From assembly GCA_910588855.1 (NCBI GenBank), contig CAJUSR010000002.1:210993-274992 (forward strand): a stretch of 64,000 nt of DNA. The letters run 5' to 3'. Source of the stretch: an uncultured Kineothrix sp. (GTDB taxonomy: Bacteria > Bacillota > Clostridia > Lachnospirales > Lachnospiraceae). This document shows positions 26,487-36,429 of this stretch, in pieces (the first letter of the stretch is position 1; every line of letters starts with the position of its first letter). Both the position numbers and the translations under genes were made by a program. A model generated the notes under the pieces. The model was not told the DNA's origin. It saw nothing but the letters and a program-made list of their open reading frames with translations, and did no database searches.

Positions 26487-27242
26487 ATGAAAAGGACAAA
26501 GTTAAAAGATGCAAAAGTAGATAATTTAAGAACCTTCCATTGGGTGGAATATTTTAAATACAACAACGCCCATCTATTAAAATTGGATTTTAACAGCCGC
26601 AGCGAATTATCTGTTGAAGAAAGAAAATTAATCGCACCTTCCATCCGGGCATTCCAAATAGGGGAAGGCTCGGATGGAAAACATCTATCAAAGGCTGTCC
26701 GTAAATTCGCTATGCAGGCAGGCTATAAAGAATACCCTGAAATTATGCGTTGGTTTGTCATGGAAGAAAACAGGCATTCCCAGACTTTAAAAAAATATAT
26801 GGAAGTTTACCGCATCCCGACAGTTTCCAAACTGTGGATTGATGATGCATTCCGTATGCTGCGGAAACTGATGGGATTGGAATGTGAAGTTATTATTTTG
26901 GTAACTGCGGAAATGATAGCATTATCTTATTATACGGCATTGGGAAATGCCACCAATTCCCCTTTGCTAAAGACCATTTGCAAACAAATGCTCAATGATG
27001 AATTAATGCATGTTATATTGCAGTCGGATACCCTATTCCGTATTTCCAAAACCAGATGCAAACCCCTTAACGAATTTATCAGAATCCTTAGAAAGGTTAT
27101 TATGAGGATAACTCTTATGGTGGTATGGACAAAATATAAGGATATGTTTTTAAAAGGCGGTTATACTTACCCAATATTGAAAAAGCAGTGTCTGGAATAT
27201 TTGGATGAATCCATTGCAATAGAAAAAACAGGAAGGATTTAA
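26487..27242 (+). CDS. Ferritin-like diiron-carboxylate protein
   Basis: 251 aa. A full set of candidate diiron ligands is visible: Glu60 (QIGEGSDG), Glu94xxHis97 (EENRH), Glu142 (TAEMIALSYY) and Glu172xxHis175 (DELMH). This two-ExxH pattern is that of ferritin-like diiron oxygenases and acyl-ACP-desaturase-type folds. No signal peptide; a hydrophobic helix at about 203-215 may touch the membrane. The reaction cannot be assigned. It is the second gene of a two-gene plus-strand unit in a minus-strand region. Confidence 0.75.
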   Translation: MKRTKLKDAKVDNLRTFHWVEYFKYNNAHLLKLDFNSRSELSVEERKLIAPSIRAFQIGEGSDGKHLSKAVRKFAMQAGYKEYPEIMRWFVMEENRHSQTLKKYMEVYRIPTVSKLWIDDAFRMLRKLMGLECEVIILVTAEMIALSYYTALGNATNSPLLKTICKQMLNDELMHVILQSDTLFRISKTRCKPLNEFIRILRKVIMRITLMVVWTKYKDMFLKGGYTYPILKKQCLEYLDESIAIEKTGRI

Positions 27243-27260
27243 CATTTTAAATCCATTCCT

Positions 27261-28520
27261 TTATTCTTCACTCCCATAATCTTTCATACTTATATTTAAA
27301 TCAACATCCGTTCCGATTCCAGCCACTTTTCCCGTGGAAGTGTATTGCCAAATACTAAATTCATATGGGAAATACAGCGGCGTCTGATAATAGGCAAACC
27401 ATTTTTCATATGCTTCCAACTGCTCCATATCCAGCATCAGCAGAAAAGTTTTTAAATTGCCATATATCATCGGAGTATATCCCGCTTCTTTTATCCTTTC
27501 GCAGAAAGCAATGCACACATCTGTCCAATCTTGTTTTTCCATATCTTTGGTACGGGGGTTTTTCGTTGTCACCTCTTCCACATCCAAGACAATCGGGTAA
27601 GAAATATCATAGCCCTTTAAATTCTCCAATACAAATTCCGCTTCTTCCACTGCCTCCTCTTTGTTTAAAGCTTGTGTAAAGAAATAAACCCCTGTACGGA
27701 TACCATTCTCCAAAGCGCCTTCCATATTATCCTCATATCTCTCATCCAATATCAGCTTACCCTCGGTAGCCCCTCTTATCCCCAAACGGATAAACGCATA
27801 ATCCACACCGTCACCGGCTACTTTTTCCCAATCAATCTTTTCCTGATATCGGGAAACATCAATGCCCTTTTTGGAAACGACCTCCTCGTCCATCACATAT
27901 TCCAAAATATTATCTTCATTTAAGATAAACTGTTCTTTTATATAGGAATGGTGCTTAAGGGTATCCAGAATCGGAAAAAAATAATACCGGCTGTTGGCAG
28001 CTACTACGATTTCATCAGGGTATAAAGCCCGCAGCATTGCGGAAGCCCCTTCCCCGCTCTCCATCATCCCTTTTACCTCACCTAGAATCTCTTCTTCTTT
28101 TTGCCTGGCAGCGTCCGTCGCAGCGGTATCTATCATATCCTGTACTTGCGCTTCCGAATAAGTAGGCGAAGCGTTTGCCGCATCCAGATGCGCCATAGCC
28201 TCGTTCCTTTCCGTTTCCAGCAGCCTGTTTTTCACCACAAGGATTAGACAGCCTGTTAGAGCAGCAAGGGCAATAATACACAAAAATACCGGCAGAAAAA
28301 TCCCTCTTCTCCGCCTTCTCTTTCTTCTTCCGGAAGCGTGGAAGGCTCCCCTTTGGGAAAAACCATCCCCTCTTCCCCGGGAGGAACGGCCATCCTTAGA
28401 AAAATCCTCGGTTTCTTCCCAAGAAAAATCCCCGGTTCCCTTCCGTGAAAAATCTCCGATTTCATCCCTATCCATATCTTCAATATCCAAAAAAACCTTA
28501 TGGTTCATCCGTATCCTCAT
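27261..28520 (-). CDS. Membrane-anchored GH25 lysozyme-like protein
   Basis: 419 aa. The cytoplasmic N-terminus (1-72) carries three short tandem repeats around GDFSRKG/GDFSWEE/EDFSKDG and a poly-basic stretch, followed by a TM at 73-96 and a helical linker to about 215. The GH25 domain spans 218-415 (KGIDVSRYQEKIDWEKV, PIVLDVEEV). The muramidase acts outside the membrane on peptidoglycan. It stays tethered as a type II membrane protein. It ends 18 nt from the convergent ferritin-like gene. Confidence 0.88.
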   Translation of the reverse strand: MRIRMNHKVFLDIEDMDRDEIGDFSRKGTGDFSWEETEDFSKDGRSSRGRGDGFSQRGAFHASGRRKRRRRRGIFLPVFLCIIALAALTGCLILVVKNRLLETERNEAMAHLDAANASPTYSEAQVQDMIDTAATDAARQKEEEILGEVKGMMESGEGASAMLRALYPDEIVVAANSRYYFFPILDTLKHHSYIKEQFILNEDNILEYVMDEEVVSKKGIDVSRYQEKIDWEKVAGDGVDYAFIRLGIRGATEGKLILDERYEDNMEGALENGIRTGVYFFTQALNKEEAVEEAEFVLENLKGYDISYPIVLDVEEVTTKNPRTKDMEKQDWTDVCIAFCERIKEAGYTPMIYGNLKTFLLMLDMEQLEAYEKWFAYYQTPLYFPYEFSIWQYTSTGKVAGIGTDVDLNISMKDYGSEE

Positions 28521-28551
28521 TCCCTTATCTGTGGTATTGCCTTACAGGTTC

Positions 28552-29523
28552 CTATATTTTTTCGCTGAAATAGCTTTTGTATCCTTCGCCAAATATTTCC
28601 GTAGCGCTGGTTACAATCATAAAAGCATCCGAATCTTCTTCCTTTACTACCTCTTCGATTCTAGGCAGCAAAGGCTTTTTTACAACACACATAATAATTT
28701 TCTTATCTTTTTTGCTATATGCCCCCGCACCGCTTAAATGGGTTACTCCCACATCCAAATCTGCCAATACCCTATCCGTAATTCTTTCCTGGCAGTCGCT
28801 GATAATATACACCAGCTTTGCCCCATCCCTTCCGTAAAGAACCACATCCAGGACTACGGCAGTGACAATGACGGCAATCCCTGCATATAACGCAGCGTCC
28901 ACATCTTTAAAGATAAAGCCGGAAACCGTAACGATACATACATCCGTTATGAAAAACAGGGCACCTGTTTTCAAGTGGGGGAATTTCAGCCGGAAACATT
29001 TAATAATAATATCCGTTCCTCCTGTGGTTGCCCCCCTTTTAAAAATGCTCCCGATAGAAACCGCAATCAGAGCGCTCCCTGCGAGGGCTGCTAACAGGAT
29101 ATCATCCGTCGCCGCCCCAAAAGGTGCAAAAAGATTTGTAAATAACGAAGTCATAGCGATAGCGTAAAAAGTGGAAATAATAAAACGGATGCCGAATTTC
29201 CACATACCCAATAAAATGATAGGGATATTAATGAGTAAAATAAGGGTTCCTGTTTCCAGAGGAACGATACGGCTTAAGATAATCGCTATCCCAGTCACGC
29301 CTCCGGGAGCCATATTATTGGGGTCGATAAACAGGCTGACACCCGCTGCATAGATAATGGAAGACAGCGTGATAATCAGATAATCTAAGACAATCTGCTT
29401 AAACGGTTTCTTTTCTTCCCTCTTTTTTTCATATTCCTGCTCCATTTCCACAAGATATTTTTCTTCTTCCGTTCTATGATCTGTCCTTTCTTTCATATGC
29501 AAATGCCGGTTTCCTTTCATCAA
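28552..29523 (-). CDS. YitT-family membrane protein
   Basis: 323 aa. A basic and acidic cytoplasmic N-terminus of about 45 residues is followed by five to six TM segments (VLDYLIITLSSIIYAAGVSL, then to about 220) and a C-terminal DUF2179 domain (VYIISDCQERITDRVLADL). YitT proteins have been linked to transport, but substrates are uncertain. A second possible start at MKERTDH lies nine codons in; neither has a clear Shine-Dalgarno. Confidence 0.88.
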   Translation of the reverse strand: MMKGNRHLHMKERTDHRTEEEKYLVEMEQEYEKKREEKKPFKQIVLDYLIITLSSIIYAAGVSLFIDPNNMAPGGVTGIAIILSRIVPLETGTLILLINIPIILLGMWKFGIRFIISTFYAIAMTSLFTNLFAPFGAATDDILLAALAGSALIAVSIGSIFKRGATTGGTDIIIKCFRLKFPHLKTGALFFITDVCIVTVSGFIFKDVDAALYAGIAVIVTAVVLDVVLYGRDGAKLVYIISDCQERITDRVLADLDVGVTHLSGAGAYSKKDKKIIMCVVKKPLLPRIEEVVKEEDSDAFMIVTSATEIFGEGYKSYFSEKI

Positions 29524-29563
29524 TTATGTCGATAAATTCCCCTCCGCTTTTTCACGATATACA

Positions 29564-30787
29564 CTATATATTTGTACGGACTGCCTTTGGCTGGTATCCG
29601 TTATCGTATAAAGCATCAATAATCTGCTTTTTATGCTCGGAGCCGAAAGCCTCCAATGTAATGCGCAATTCTACGGCAGCATTTCTGTTAATGGAGACAA
29701 ATTGGTTATGCTCCAGTTTGATGACATTGCCGTTCTGCTGCGCAATAACATCGGCTACATGGCACAATTCCCCCGGACGGTCGGGCAAAAGCACCGATAC
29801 CGTAAAAATCCTGTCACGTAAAATTAAGCCCTGCTGCACGACAGAGGACATCGTAATGACATCCATGTTTCCGCCGCTTAAAATGGACACTACCCTTTTA
29901 TCTTTCACATTCAAATGTTTCAATGCAGCTACCGTAAGCAGCCCGGAATTTTCCGCAATCATCTTATGGTTTTCCACCATATCCAAAAAAGCAACTACAA
30001 GTTCTTCGTCCTCTACTGTTAGGATGTCATCCAGATAATCGCACAAATAAGGGAAAATTTTACTTCCCGGCGTTTTTACCGCAGTACCGTCTGCAATCGT
30101 ACTGACATGTTCCAACGTGGTTACCTTTCCTTCTTTAATGGAAACTTGAAGGCAATTGGCCCCTGCAGGCTCCACACCGATTACTTTTATCTTCGGGTTG
30201 AGCAGCTTGGCCAAAGTGGATACTCCTGTCGCCAGCCCGCCGCCGCCGATGGGCACCAATATATAATCCACAAGGGGCAGTTCTTTAAATATTTCCATAG
30301 CAATCGTTCCCTGGCCGGTTGCCACTGCCAAATCATCAAAAGGATGAATAAAGGTATACCCATTCTCCTCTGCCAGCTCATAGGCATGTGCGCATGCTTC
30401 ATCGTAAACATCCCCGAAGAGAACCACTTCCGCCCCATAGCTTTTCGTACGGTTCACTTTAATCAACGGTGTCGTATTGGGCATTACGATAACCGCTTTT
30501 ACCCCGTAACATTTCGCCGCATAGGCTACGCCCTGTGCATGGTTTCCGGCCGATGCGGTAATCAACCCTTTCTTCCGTTCCTCATCGGTTAAGGTACTTA
30601 GCTTATAGTATGCCCCTCTCACTTTATATGCGCCGGTAAACTGCATATTTTCCGGCTTTAAATATACTTTATTTCCGGTCTGTGCGCTTAAATAGTCGCT
30701 ATATACCAGTTTGGTTTCCAGCGTAACCTTTTTTACCACTTCCGAAGCTTCTTCAAATTTGTCCAATGTCAGCATCTCTTCTGTCAT
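29564..30787 (-). CDS. ilvA: Threonine ammonia-lyase
   Basis: PLP enzyme that deaminates threonine to 2-oxobutyrate. 407 aa. The PLP lysine lies in TGAYKVRGA (about 51-59), the Gly-rich phosphate loop is IGGGGLATG, and a C-terminal ACT domain (TVSVLLPDRPGELCHVADVI) spans about 330-402. With a single ACT domain it resembles catabolic-type or short IlvA forms. The start is ATG with GGGAGG upstream. It lies downstream of ftsY. Confidence 0.92.
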   Translation of the reverse strand: MTEEMLTLDKFEEASEVVKKVTLETKLVYSDYLSAQTGNKVYLKPENMQFTGAYKVRGAYYKLSTLTDEERKKGLITASAGNHAQGVAYAAKCYGVKAVIVMPNTTPLIKVNRTKSYGAEVVLFGDVYDEACAHAYELAEENGYTFIHPFDDLAVATGQGTIAMEIFKELPLVDYILVPIGGGGLATGVSTLAKLLNPKIKVIGVEPAGANCLQVSIKEGKVTTLEHVSTIADGTAVKTPGSKIFPYLCDYLDDILTVEDEELVVAFLDMVENHKMIAENSGLLTVAALKHLNVKDKRVVSILSGGNMDVITMSSVVQQGLILRDRIFTVSVLLPDRPGELCHVADVIAQQNGNVIKLEHNQFVSINRNAAVELRITLEAFGSEHKKQIIDALYDNGYQPKAVRTNI

Positions 30788-30854
30788 CTGCCTTACCTCC
30801 CATCCATTGCCCTGTATCCCTGCCGTCGCCCTCTTTTACAGTATTTTGTCCGCT

Positions 30855-31802
30855 TTATTCATCCTCATTCACGGAGCGTATATCAAACAAGGCATTTACA
30901 AACTGGTCCGAATTAAACTTTTGCAAATCTTCAATCGTTTCCCCTACTCCGATATATTTTACCGGAATCTGAAGCTCCGACTGGATTGCCACGGCAATTC
31001 CACCCTTTGCGGTTCCGTCCATTTTCGTCAAAACAATGCCTGTCAAATCCGTTACTTCCCCAAAATCAATGGCTTGCTGCAAAGCATTCTGGCCCGTCGT
31101 TCCGTCCAATACTACTAGGTTTTCCCTGTATACCCCCGGAAATTCCCTGTCAATAATCCGGTTTATTTTTTTCAATTCTTCCATCAGGTTCTTTTTATTG
31201 TGCAGCCTTCCCGCCGTGTCGCATAAAAGTACATCCACATTCCTGGCCTTCGCCGCATTTACCGCATCATAGATGACGCTGGCGGGGTCGGAGCCTTCCG
31301 CCCCTTTAATAATATCTACTCCCGCCCGGTTTGCCCATTCGGCAAGCTGTTCCCCTGCAGCCGCCCGGAAGGTATCTGCTGCCGCAATCAATACTTTGCG
31401 CCCCTGGTCTTTTAGTATCCCTGCCAGTTTACCTACGGAAGTGGTTTTCCCCACTCCATTTACACCGATTACAAGGATAACCGATTGCCTGTGTTCAAAC
31501 TCATAAGCCGTCTCCTCGACCTGCATCTGCTCTTTGATGCTGCGTATTAAGAACTCCTTGCATTCCGACGGCTGCTTAATATGGTTTTCCTTTACCTGTT
31601 CCCGCAGTTTTTCAATAATAGCGTTGGTTGCATTGACACCGATATCCCCGATAATCAGTATTTCTTCCAATTCCTCATAAAAATCTTCGTCAATAGCCGA
31701 GAACCCGTTAAACACGGAATCAATTCCATGTACAATATTATTTCTGGTCTTTGTAAGCCCTTCCTTTAATCTGCTGAAAAATCCTTTTTTTTCTCCGCTC
31801 AT
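30855..31802 (-). CDS. ftsY: SRP receptor FtsY
   Basis: The membrane-associated GTPase receptor of the SRP. 315 aa: a short N-terminal region instead of the long acidic A-domain of Gram-negatives, then an NG domain with GVNGVGKTTSVGKL (about 107-120), DTAGRLHNKKNL and TKMDGTAKGG. It is directly after smc, the common rnc-smc-ftsY order. Confidence 0.97.
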   Translation of the reverse strand: MSGEKKGFFSRLKEGLTKTRNNIVHGIDSVFNGFSAIDEDFYEELEEILIIGDIGVNATNAIIEKLREQVKENHIKQPSECKEFLIRSIKEQMQVEETAYEFEHRQSVILVIGVNGVGKTTSVGKLAGILKDQGRKVLIAAADTFRAAAGEQLAEWANRAGVDIIKGAEGSDPASVIYDAVNAAKARNVDVLLCDTAGRLHNKKNLMEELKKINRIIDREFPGVYRENLVVLDGTTGQNALQQAIDFGEVTDLTGIVLTKMDGTAKGGIAVAIQSELQIPVKYIGVGETIEDLQKFNSDQFVNALFDIRSVNEDE

Positions 31803-31831
31803 ATTTCCTCCGTCTTTCCGCCACGAAGCCC

Positions 31832-34800
31832 TTAATCATCCAGCTCCTTGTCAATCAAATTAACGCTTACCAAAGTGGACACCCCTTTTTCCTGCATCGT
31901 GATGCCGTAAAGCCTGTCCGCTTTCTCCATTGTACCACGTCTGTGGGTAATTACAATAAATTGCGTGTGTTTTGTCAGCTTATGCAAATATTTTGCAAAC
32001 CTTCCTACATTGCTTTCATCCAATGCCGCTTCGATTTCATCCAGCAAACAAAAGGGAGACGGCTTTAAGTTCTGGATGGCAAACAAAAGGGCAATTGCCG
32101 TCAATGCTTTTTCACCGCCGGAGAGCTGCATCATATTCTGCAGCTTCTTTCCGGGGGGCTGGGCAATAATACGGATACCTGCTTCCAGAATGTCCTCGTC
32201 TTCCATTAGCCCAAGCGTACCTTTCCCGCCCCCAAACAGTTCCCTGAAAACTTTATCAAATTCTTTGCTGATTTCGGCGAACTTTTCCTGAAACTGTTTG
32301 CGCATAGCCGTATCCAATTCATCAATAATATGAAGCAACGTTTTTTCCGCTTCTACCAAATCATCATGCTGCGACTTTAAAAAGCCGTACCGCTCCATCA
32401 AGTTTTTATAGTCTTCAATAGCATTGACATTGACATCGCCTAACTTCCTGATTTGGTCTTTCAAAGCAGCCGCATCCCTTTTCATAGCGGATAAATCCGT
32501 CATGTCTTCGTTTCTTAATGAAGCGGCATCGGAAAGGGTAATCTCATATTCGTTCCACATATAATTGATTTGATTTTCGATAGATTCTTCCAATTTTTCT
32601 TTCTGGCTGCTCAGACGATATACTTCTTTGTCAAGGGCGGTCATACGCTCCGCCAGCTCTTCCCTCGTTCCAAAGAAATTTTTCTGTTTTGCAGAAAGCT
32701 CTTCTCTTTTTGAAATATCCTCTTTTAATTGGATTTCCGCATCTGAGCGGAAGGTATCAGAATCCGTTATGGTCTGTTCGATTATGGCAATATTCTGCTC
32801 TTTTTGCGCGATTTCTTCCGCGTTGTATTTCAGCCCCTCTTCTATTTCCGCCAGCTCGGATGCAAAACGGTGGATTTCCCCGTCGATACGTTCCACATTT
32901 TGCTTATGGAAATCCTGACGTTGGAGCATTTTTTCCGTTTCCAGTTCCCTTTCGGAAACTTCCGTCGATTGCTCGGATTCTTTCTTCCTTTGTTTTTCCA
33001 ACTCTTCCTGAAACGCCTGAATCTGTGCCTGTACATTGATTTCCAACTGTTCGGATTCTTCCAGTTCTTTTACAATGGCTTCTTTGGATGATTTAATTTC
33101 CAGAATTTTTTCTTCGATTTCCTGTTCTTCGTTTTTCAGCTCCCCAAAGCCTTCTTCCGCCTCATTTTTTCGCTCTTCCGCTTTGATGACATTCATCCGT
33201 GCCGTATTTTGTTCAATGAATTTATCCTGCAGCCTGGACTTGGTGTCTTCCAGTTCCATACGAAGCTTATTTCTTTCTTTCTTCGTATTTTCAATATCTT
33301 CCAGAAGGCTGTCAATCTTCTTCAGATAATCTTTTACTTTTTCGCCCAGCTCTTCCATTTCCCTTCTTCGCCCAAGAAGGTTGCTGCTGTTCTTAAAAGA
33401 GCCGCCGCTAATGGCTCCACCCGGAACAAGAAGTTCCCCCTCTATTGTAACCATGCGGATACCATAATGAAATTTCCTTGCAATCTTCACTGCATGGTCT
33501 ACATTGTCTACCACGACAATCCTTCCAAGCATTGCCTTGGCTACATTCCGGTACTTCTCGTCAACCCTCACCAATTCATCCGCCATCCCTACCACGCCTT
33601 CTTCTTTTAAGGCTTCCGGGTTTTTAAATTCCTGAGGGTTGGTAATGCTTGTCAATGGCAGGAAGGTAGCTCTTCCCCCCTTATGTTTCTTTAAAAAAGC
33701 AATCATCCTTTTGGCAGTATCTTCATCTTCGGTAACGACGTTCTGGATATTTCCGCCAAGGGCTGTTTCTATCGCTGTTTCATACTTTTTTTCAACTTTG
33801 ATAATATCGGCAACCACCCCGATAATCCCCTGCTCCTCGTCTTTACATTCCATCACGCGCTTTACGCTGCCGCCGTAGCCGTCATACCGCTCCGTTAAGT
33901 TCGCCAATGCTTCCAGTTTTGATTTTTTCTGGTGATATACGACCTGAGCATCCCGCAGCGCCTGATCTTTGCCGGACAGTTCGTCATGAATATGGCTCAA
34001 TCTTTCTTCAATCACGGATTGGGAATCATTTAGGCCCTTGATTTGGCTGTTGATTGTTTCAAATTCTTCCTGTAGCTGCTTAATTGTCTCTTCCTGTTTT
34101 ACCTCGTCCGACTTTGCCCTAAGCAGCCGGGAATTTAATTCTGCCTTACGGATATTCACCTGTTCCATCATCGTATCAAATCGTCCGATTTTTGACTTTA
34201 TGGTAGCCCTGCTGTTCAACGCATCAATGATGGTGTTTTTTCCGGATTCAATATTATTGTTCAGTTCTTCTATCTTATTTTGGACAAGATTTAACAGACT
34301 TCTTGCCTCATCCCTCGCTTTTTCCACTTTGGCAAGCTGTCCGTCGATTTCTTCCTTGTCTTTTAAAATTGCCTCTTTGTCTATATTTTTGGCATTGATT
34401 TCCCCGCGTAAAGTCTGCAACCTGTTTTCCAGATGCCCCTCATTCCCTTTTGCGGAATTAATCTGCTCCTTTAAGACATTGATTTCCCCTTCCAACTTCC
34501 CACGCAAAAGCTCCGTGTCCGTCAGTTTCGCCCTTGCCGATTCTATGGACTCGTCCAATATTTCCATCCGGCTTTGGATTTGCTCGTATTCGGCTTTAAT
34601 CCCTTCGTACTTTTCTGTCGTTTCCTGCAAATCATCATTGGCAATGCTGTATTTTTCCTCTACTGATTGCAATTGTTCCCGGATTCTTTTATTTTCCAAA
34701 AGGAACATGTTTACATCCAGGGCCTTTAGTTCTTCCTTCTTCTTTAAAAATATTTTTGCCGTTTCCGATTGTTTCTCCAAAGGGCCAATCTGCTTTTCCA

Positions 34801-35392
34801 GCTCCGATAAAATATCCCCTACCCGAAGAAGGTTCTGCTTTTCATCCTCCAATTTCTTTTGGGCTGCCGTTTTCCTCCGTTTAAATTTTACAATCCCTGC
34901 CGCTTCATCAAACAATTCCCTGCGTTCTTCCGGTTTGCCGCTCAAAATTTTTTCAATCTGCCCCTGCCCGATAATGGAATATCCTTCTTTGCCGATGCCC
35001 GTATCATAAAACAATTCATTGACGTCTTTCAAACGGCAAGGTGTACCATTTAGCAAATATTCGCTTTCCCCGGAACGATATATCCTTCTGGCCACCGTCA
35101 CTTCATCATAGTCGATAGCCAATTGGTGATCCCCGTTATCCAAAGTAATCGCTACATAAGCATACCCTAACGGTTTGCGCATTTCCGTGCCGGAAAAAAT
35201 AACATCCTGCATGGAAGCCCCTCTTAACTGTTTAATCCGCTGTTCCCCCAGCACCCAACGGACAGCATCGGCCACATTGCTTTTTCCGCTTCCGTTCGGG
35301 CCTACAATCCCAGTAATACCATTATGGAACCGGAACACTATTTTATTGGCAAATGACTTAAACCCATGGATTTCAATACTTTTTAAATACAT
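31832..35392 (-). CDS. smc: Chromosome segregation protein SMC
   Basis: 1186 aa, the full family length. The N-terminal ATPase half has GPNGSGKS at 31-38, two long coiled-coil arms flank a hinge at about 515-640 (DGYGGSVKRVMECKDEEQGI), and the C-terminal half carries the signature LSGGEKALTAIALLFA and Walker B LLDEIEAALD. It condenses and segregates DNA as a dimer with ScpAB. It starts 17 nt after the rnc stop. Confidence 0.98.
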   Translation of the reverse strand: MYLKSIEIHGFKSFANKIVFRFHNGITGIVGPNGSGKSNVADAVRWVLGEQRIKQLRGASMQDVIFSGTEMRKPLGYAYVAITLDNGDHQLAIDYDEVTVARRIYRSGESEYLLNGTPCRLKDVNELFYDTGIGKEGYSIIGQGQIEKILSGKPEERRELFDEAAGIVKFKRRKTAAQKKLEDEKQNLLRVGDILSELEKQIGPLEKQSETAKIFLKKKEELKALDVNMFLLENKRIREQLQSVEEKYSIANDDLQETTEKYEGIKAEYEQIQSRMEILDESIESARAKLTDTELLRGKLEGEINVLKEQINSAKGNEGHLENRLQTLRGEINAKNIDKEAILKDKEEIDGQLAKVEKARDEARSLLNLVQNKIEELNNNIESGKNTIIDALNSRATIKSKIGRFDTMMEQVNIRKAELNSRLLRAKSDEVKQEETIKQLQEEFETINSQIKGLNDSQSVIEERLSHIHDELSGKDQALRDAQVVYHQKKSKLEALANLTERYDGYGGSVKRVMECKDEEQGIIGVVADIIKVEKKYETAIETALGGNIQNVVTEDEDTAKRMIAFLKKHKGGRATFLPLTSITNPQEFKNPEALKEEGVVGMADELVRVDEKYRNVAKAMLGRIVVVDNVDHAVKIARKFHYGIRMVTIEGELLVPGGAISGGSFKNSSNLLGRRREMEELGEKVKDYLKKIDSLLEDIENTKKERNKLRMELEDTKSRLQDKFIEQNTARMNVIKAEERKNEAEEGFGELKNEEQEIEEKILEIKSSKEAIVKELEESEQLEINVQAQIQAFQEELEKQRKKESEQSTEVSERELETEKMLQRQDFHKQNVERIDGEIHRFASELAEIEEGLKYNAEEIAQKEQNIAIIEQTITDSDTFRSDAEIQLKEDISKREELSAKQKNFFGTREELAERMTALDKEVYRLSSQKEKLEESIENQINYMWNEYEITLSDAASLRNEDMTDLSAMKRDAAALKDQIRKLGDVNVNAIEDYKNLMERYGFLKSQHDDLVEAEKTLLHIIDELDTAMRKQFQEKFAEISKEFDKVFRELFGGGKGTLGLMEDEDILEAGIRIIAQPPGKKLQNMMQLSGGEKALTAIALLFAIQNLKPSPFCLLDEIEAALDESNVGRFAKYLHKLTKHTQFIVITHRRGTMEKADRLYGITMQEKGVSTLVSVNLIDKELDD

Positions 35393-35409
35393 ACATGCTC
35401 CCGTGATTT

Positions 35410-36105
35410 CTATTCTTTCACTTTGGCTGCTAAAAGAGCCTCATAGGCGGCCTGCTGTTCCGCCCCTTTTTTCGTTTTCCCAATACCTTTTCCTACCGTA
35501 TTGCCATTTACCCTTGCCTCCACTACAAATTCCCTGCTATGGTCAGGCCCATATTCGTTAACCAGGACATAGTCCAATACAGCCCCCTTTTCCTTTTGCA
35601 CATATTCCTGAAGAAGGGTTTTGCTGTCATAAAACAGCCGCTTTTCCTCAAAATCCGATAAAACAAAACGTTGGATAAAAGCTACCGCCTTTTTAAAACC
35701 GCCGTCCAGATAGATTGCCCCTATCACTGCTTCCATTACATCGGATATCATATTTTCCTTATGCCTTCCGCCGGTCGATTCTTCGCCCCTGCCCATTAGA
35801 ATATATTCGCCAAGGCTGATATTTTCCGCACATTGCGCTAAAGAAGACCCACATACGATGGATGCCCTCCGCTTGGTCAGCTCCCCTTCCCTCACATCCG
35901 GAAAGCGCCGGAACAAAAAATCGCTGGTCGTAAGTTCCAGCACCGCATCCCCCAAAAATTCCAGCCTCTCATAATCCGGCAGTTTTTTTATACGTTGCTC
36001 ATTTACAAAAGAGCTATGGGTCAATGCCTGCTTTAACAATGCCTTTTCCCGAAAACAATATTCAATCTTTTTTTCCAGTTCATTTATTGATTCTTCTGTC
36101 AACAT
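35410..36105 (-). CDS. rnc: Ribonuclease III
   Basis: Double-strand-specific endoribonuclease for rRNA and mRNA processing. 231 aa: an endonuclease domain with signature ERLEFLGDAVLELTTSDFLF (about 43-62), second acidic site SDVMEAVIGAIYLDGG, and a C-terminal dsRNA-binding domain (GKGIGKTKKGAEQQAAYEAL). It is separated from acpP by a hairpin that may attenuate transcription. Confidence 0.97.
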   Translation of the reverse strand: MLTEESINELEKKIEYCFREKALLKQALTHSSFVNEQRIKKLPDYERLEFLGDAVLELTTSDFLFRRFPDVREGELTKRRASIVCGSSLAQCAENISLGEYILMGRGEESTGGRHKENMISDVMEAVIGAIYLDGGFKKAVAFIQRFVLSDFEEKRLFYDSKTLLQEYVQKEKGAVLDYVLVNEYGPDHSREFVVEARVNGNTVGKGIGKTKKGAEQQAAYEALLAAKVKE

Positions 36106-36127
36106 ACCATTCCCTCATAAACATCGA

Positions 36128-36150
36128 AAAAGCCCTTTAAAAGGGCTTTC
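36128..36150 (-). terminator. Terminator or attenuator between acpP and rnc
   Basis: A near-perfect palindrome AAAGCCCTTT/AAAGGGCTTT followed on the minus strand by TTTCG. It can lower expression of rnc-smc-ftsY relative to the abundant acpP message. Confidence 0.65.
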
Positions 36151-36183
36151 GATAAATTGCTGCCAAAAGCAGCGCATTTGCAA

Positions 36184-36414
36184 CTAATTAATAGTTTTCT
36201 TGATTAATTCAACCGCCTCTTCAACCGTACTGATTTTTTCAGCTTCTTCCGCAGGGATTTCAATGTCAAATTCTTCTTCTATTCCCATAATAATCTGGAA
36301 CACATCCAAGGAGTCCGCCCCTAAATCATCTGTAAAAGTTGTCTCCATCGTAATTTCTTCCACATCCACGCTCAATACTTCGGCAATCACTTTTTTTAAC
36401 TTTTCAAATTCCAT
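36184..36414 (-). CDS. acpP: Acyl carrier protein
   Basis: A 76-aa acidic carrier for fatty-acid synthesis. The phosphopantetheine serine lies in the [10 protein letters not shown] motif (about Ser37, GADSLD). It is directly downstream of plsX, a usual pair. No fab genes are present in the window. Confidence 0.97.
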   Translation of the reverse strand: MEFEKLKKVIAEVLSVDVEEITMETTFTDDLGADSLDVFQIIMGIEEEFDIEIPAEEAEKISTVEEAVELIKKTIN

Positions 36415-36429
36415 ATTAATAGCCCTTTC

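Noticed and set aside
36184-36414. Phosphopantetheine carrier of a biosynthetic cluster rather than AcpP
   Set aside because: Its position after plsX and before rnc-smc-ftsY is the standard housekeeping place.
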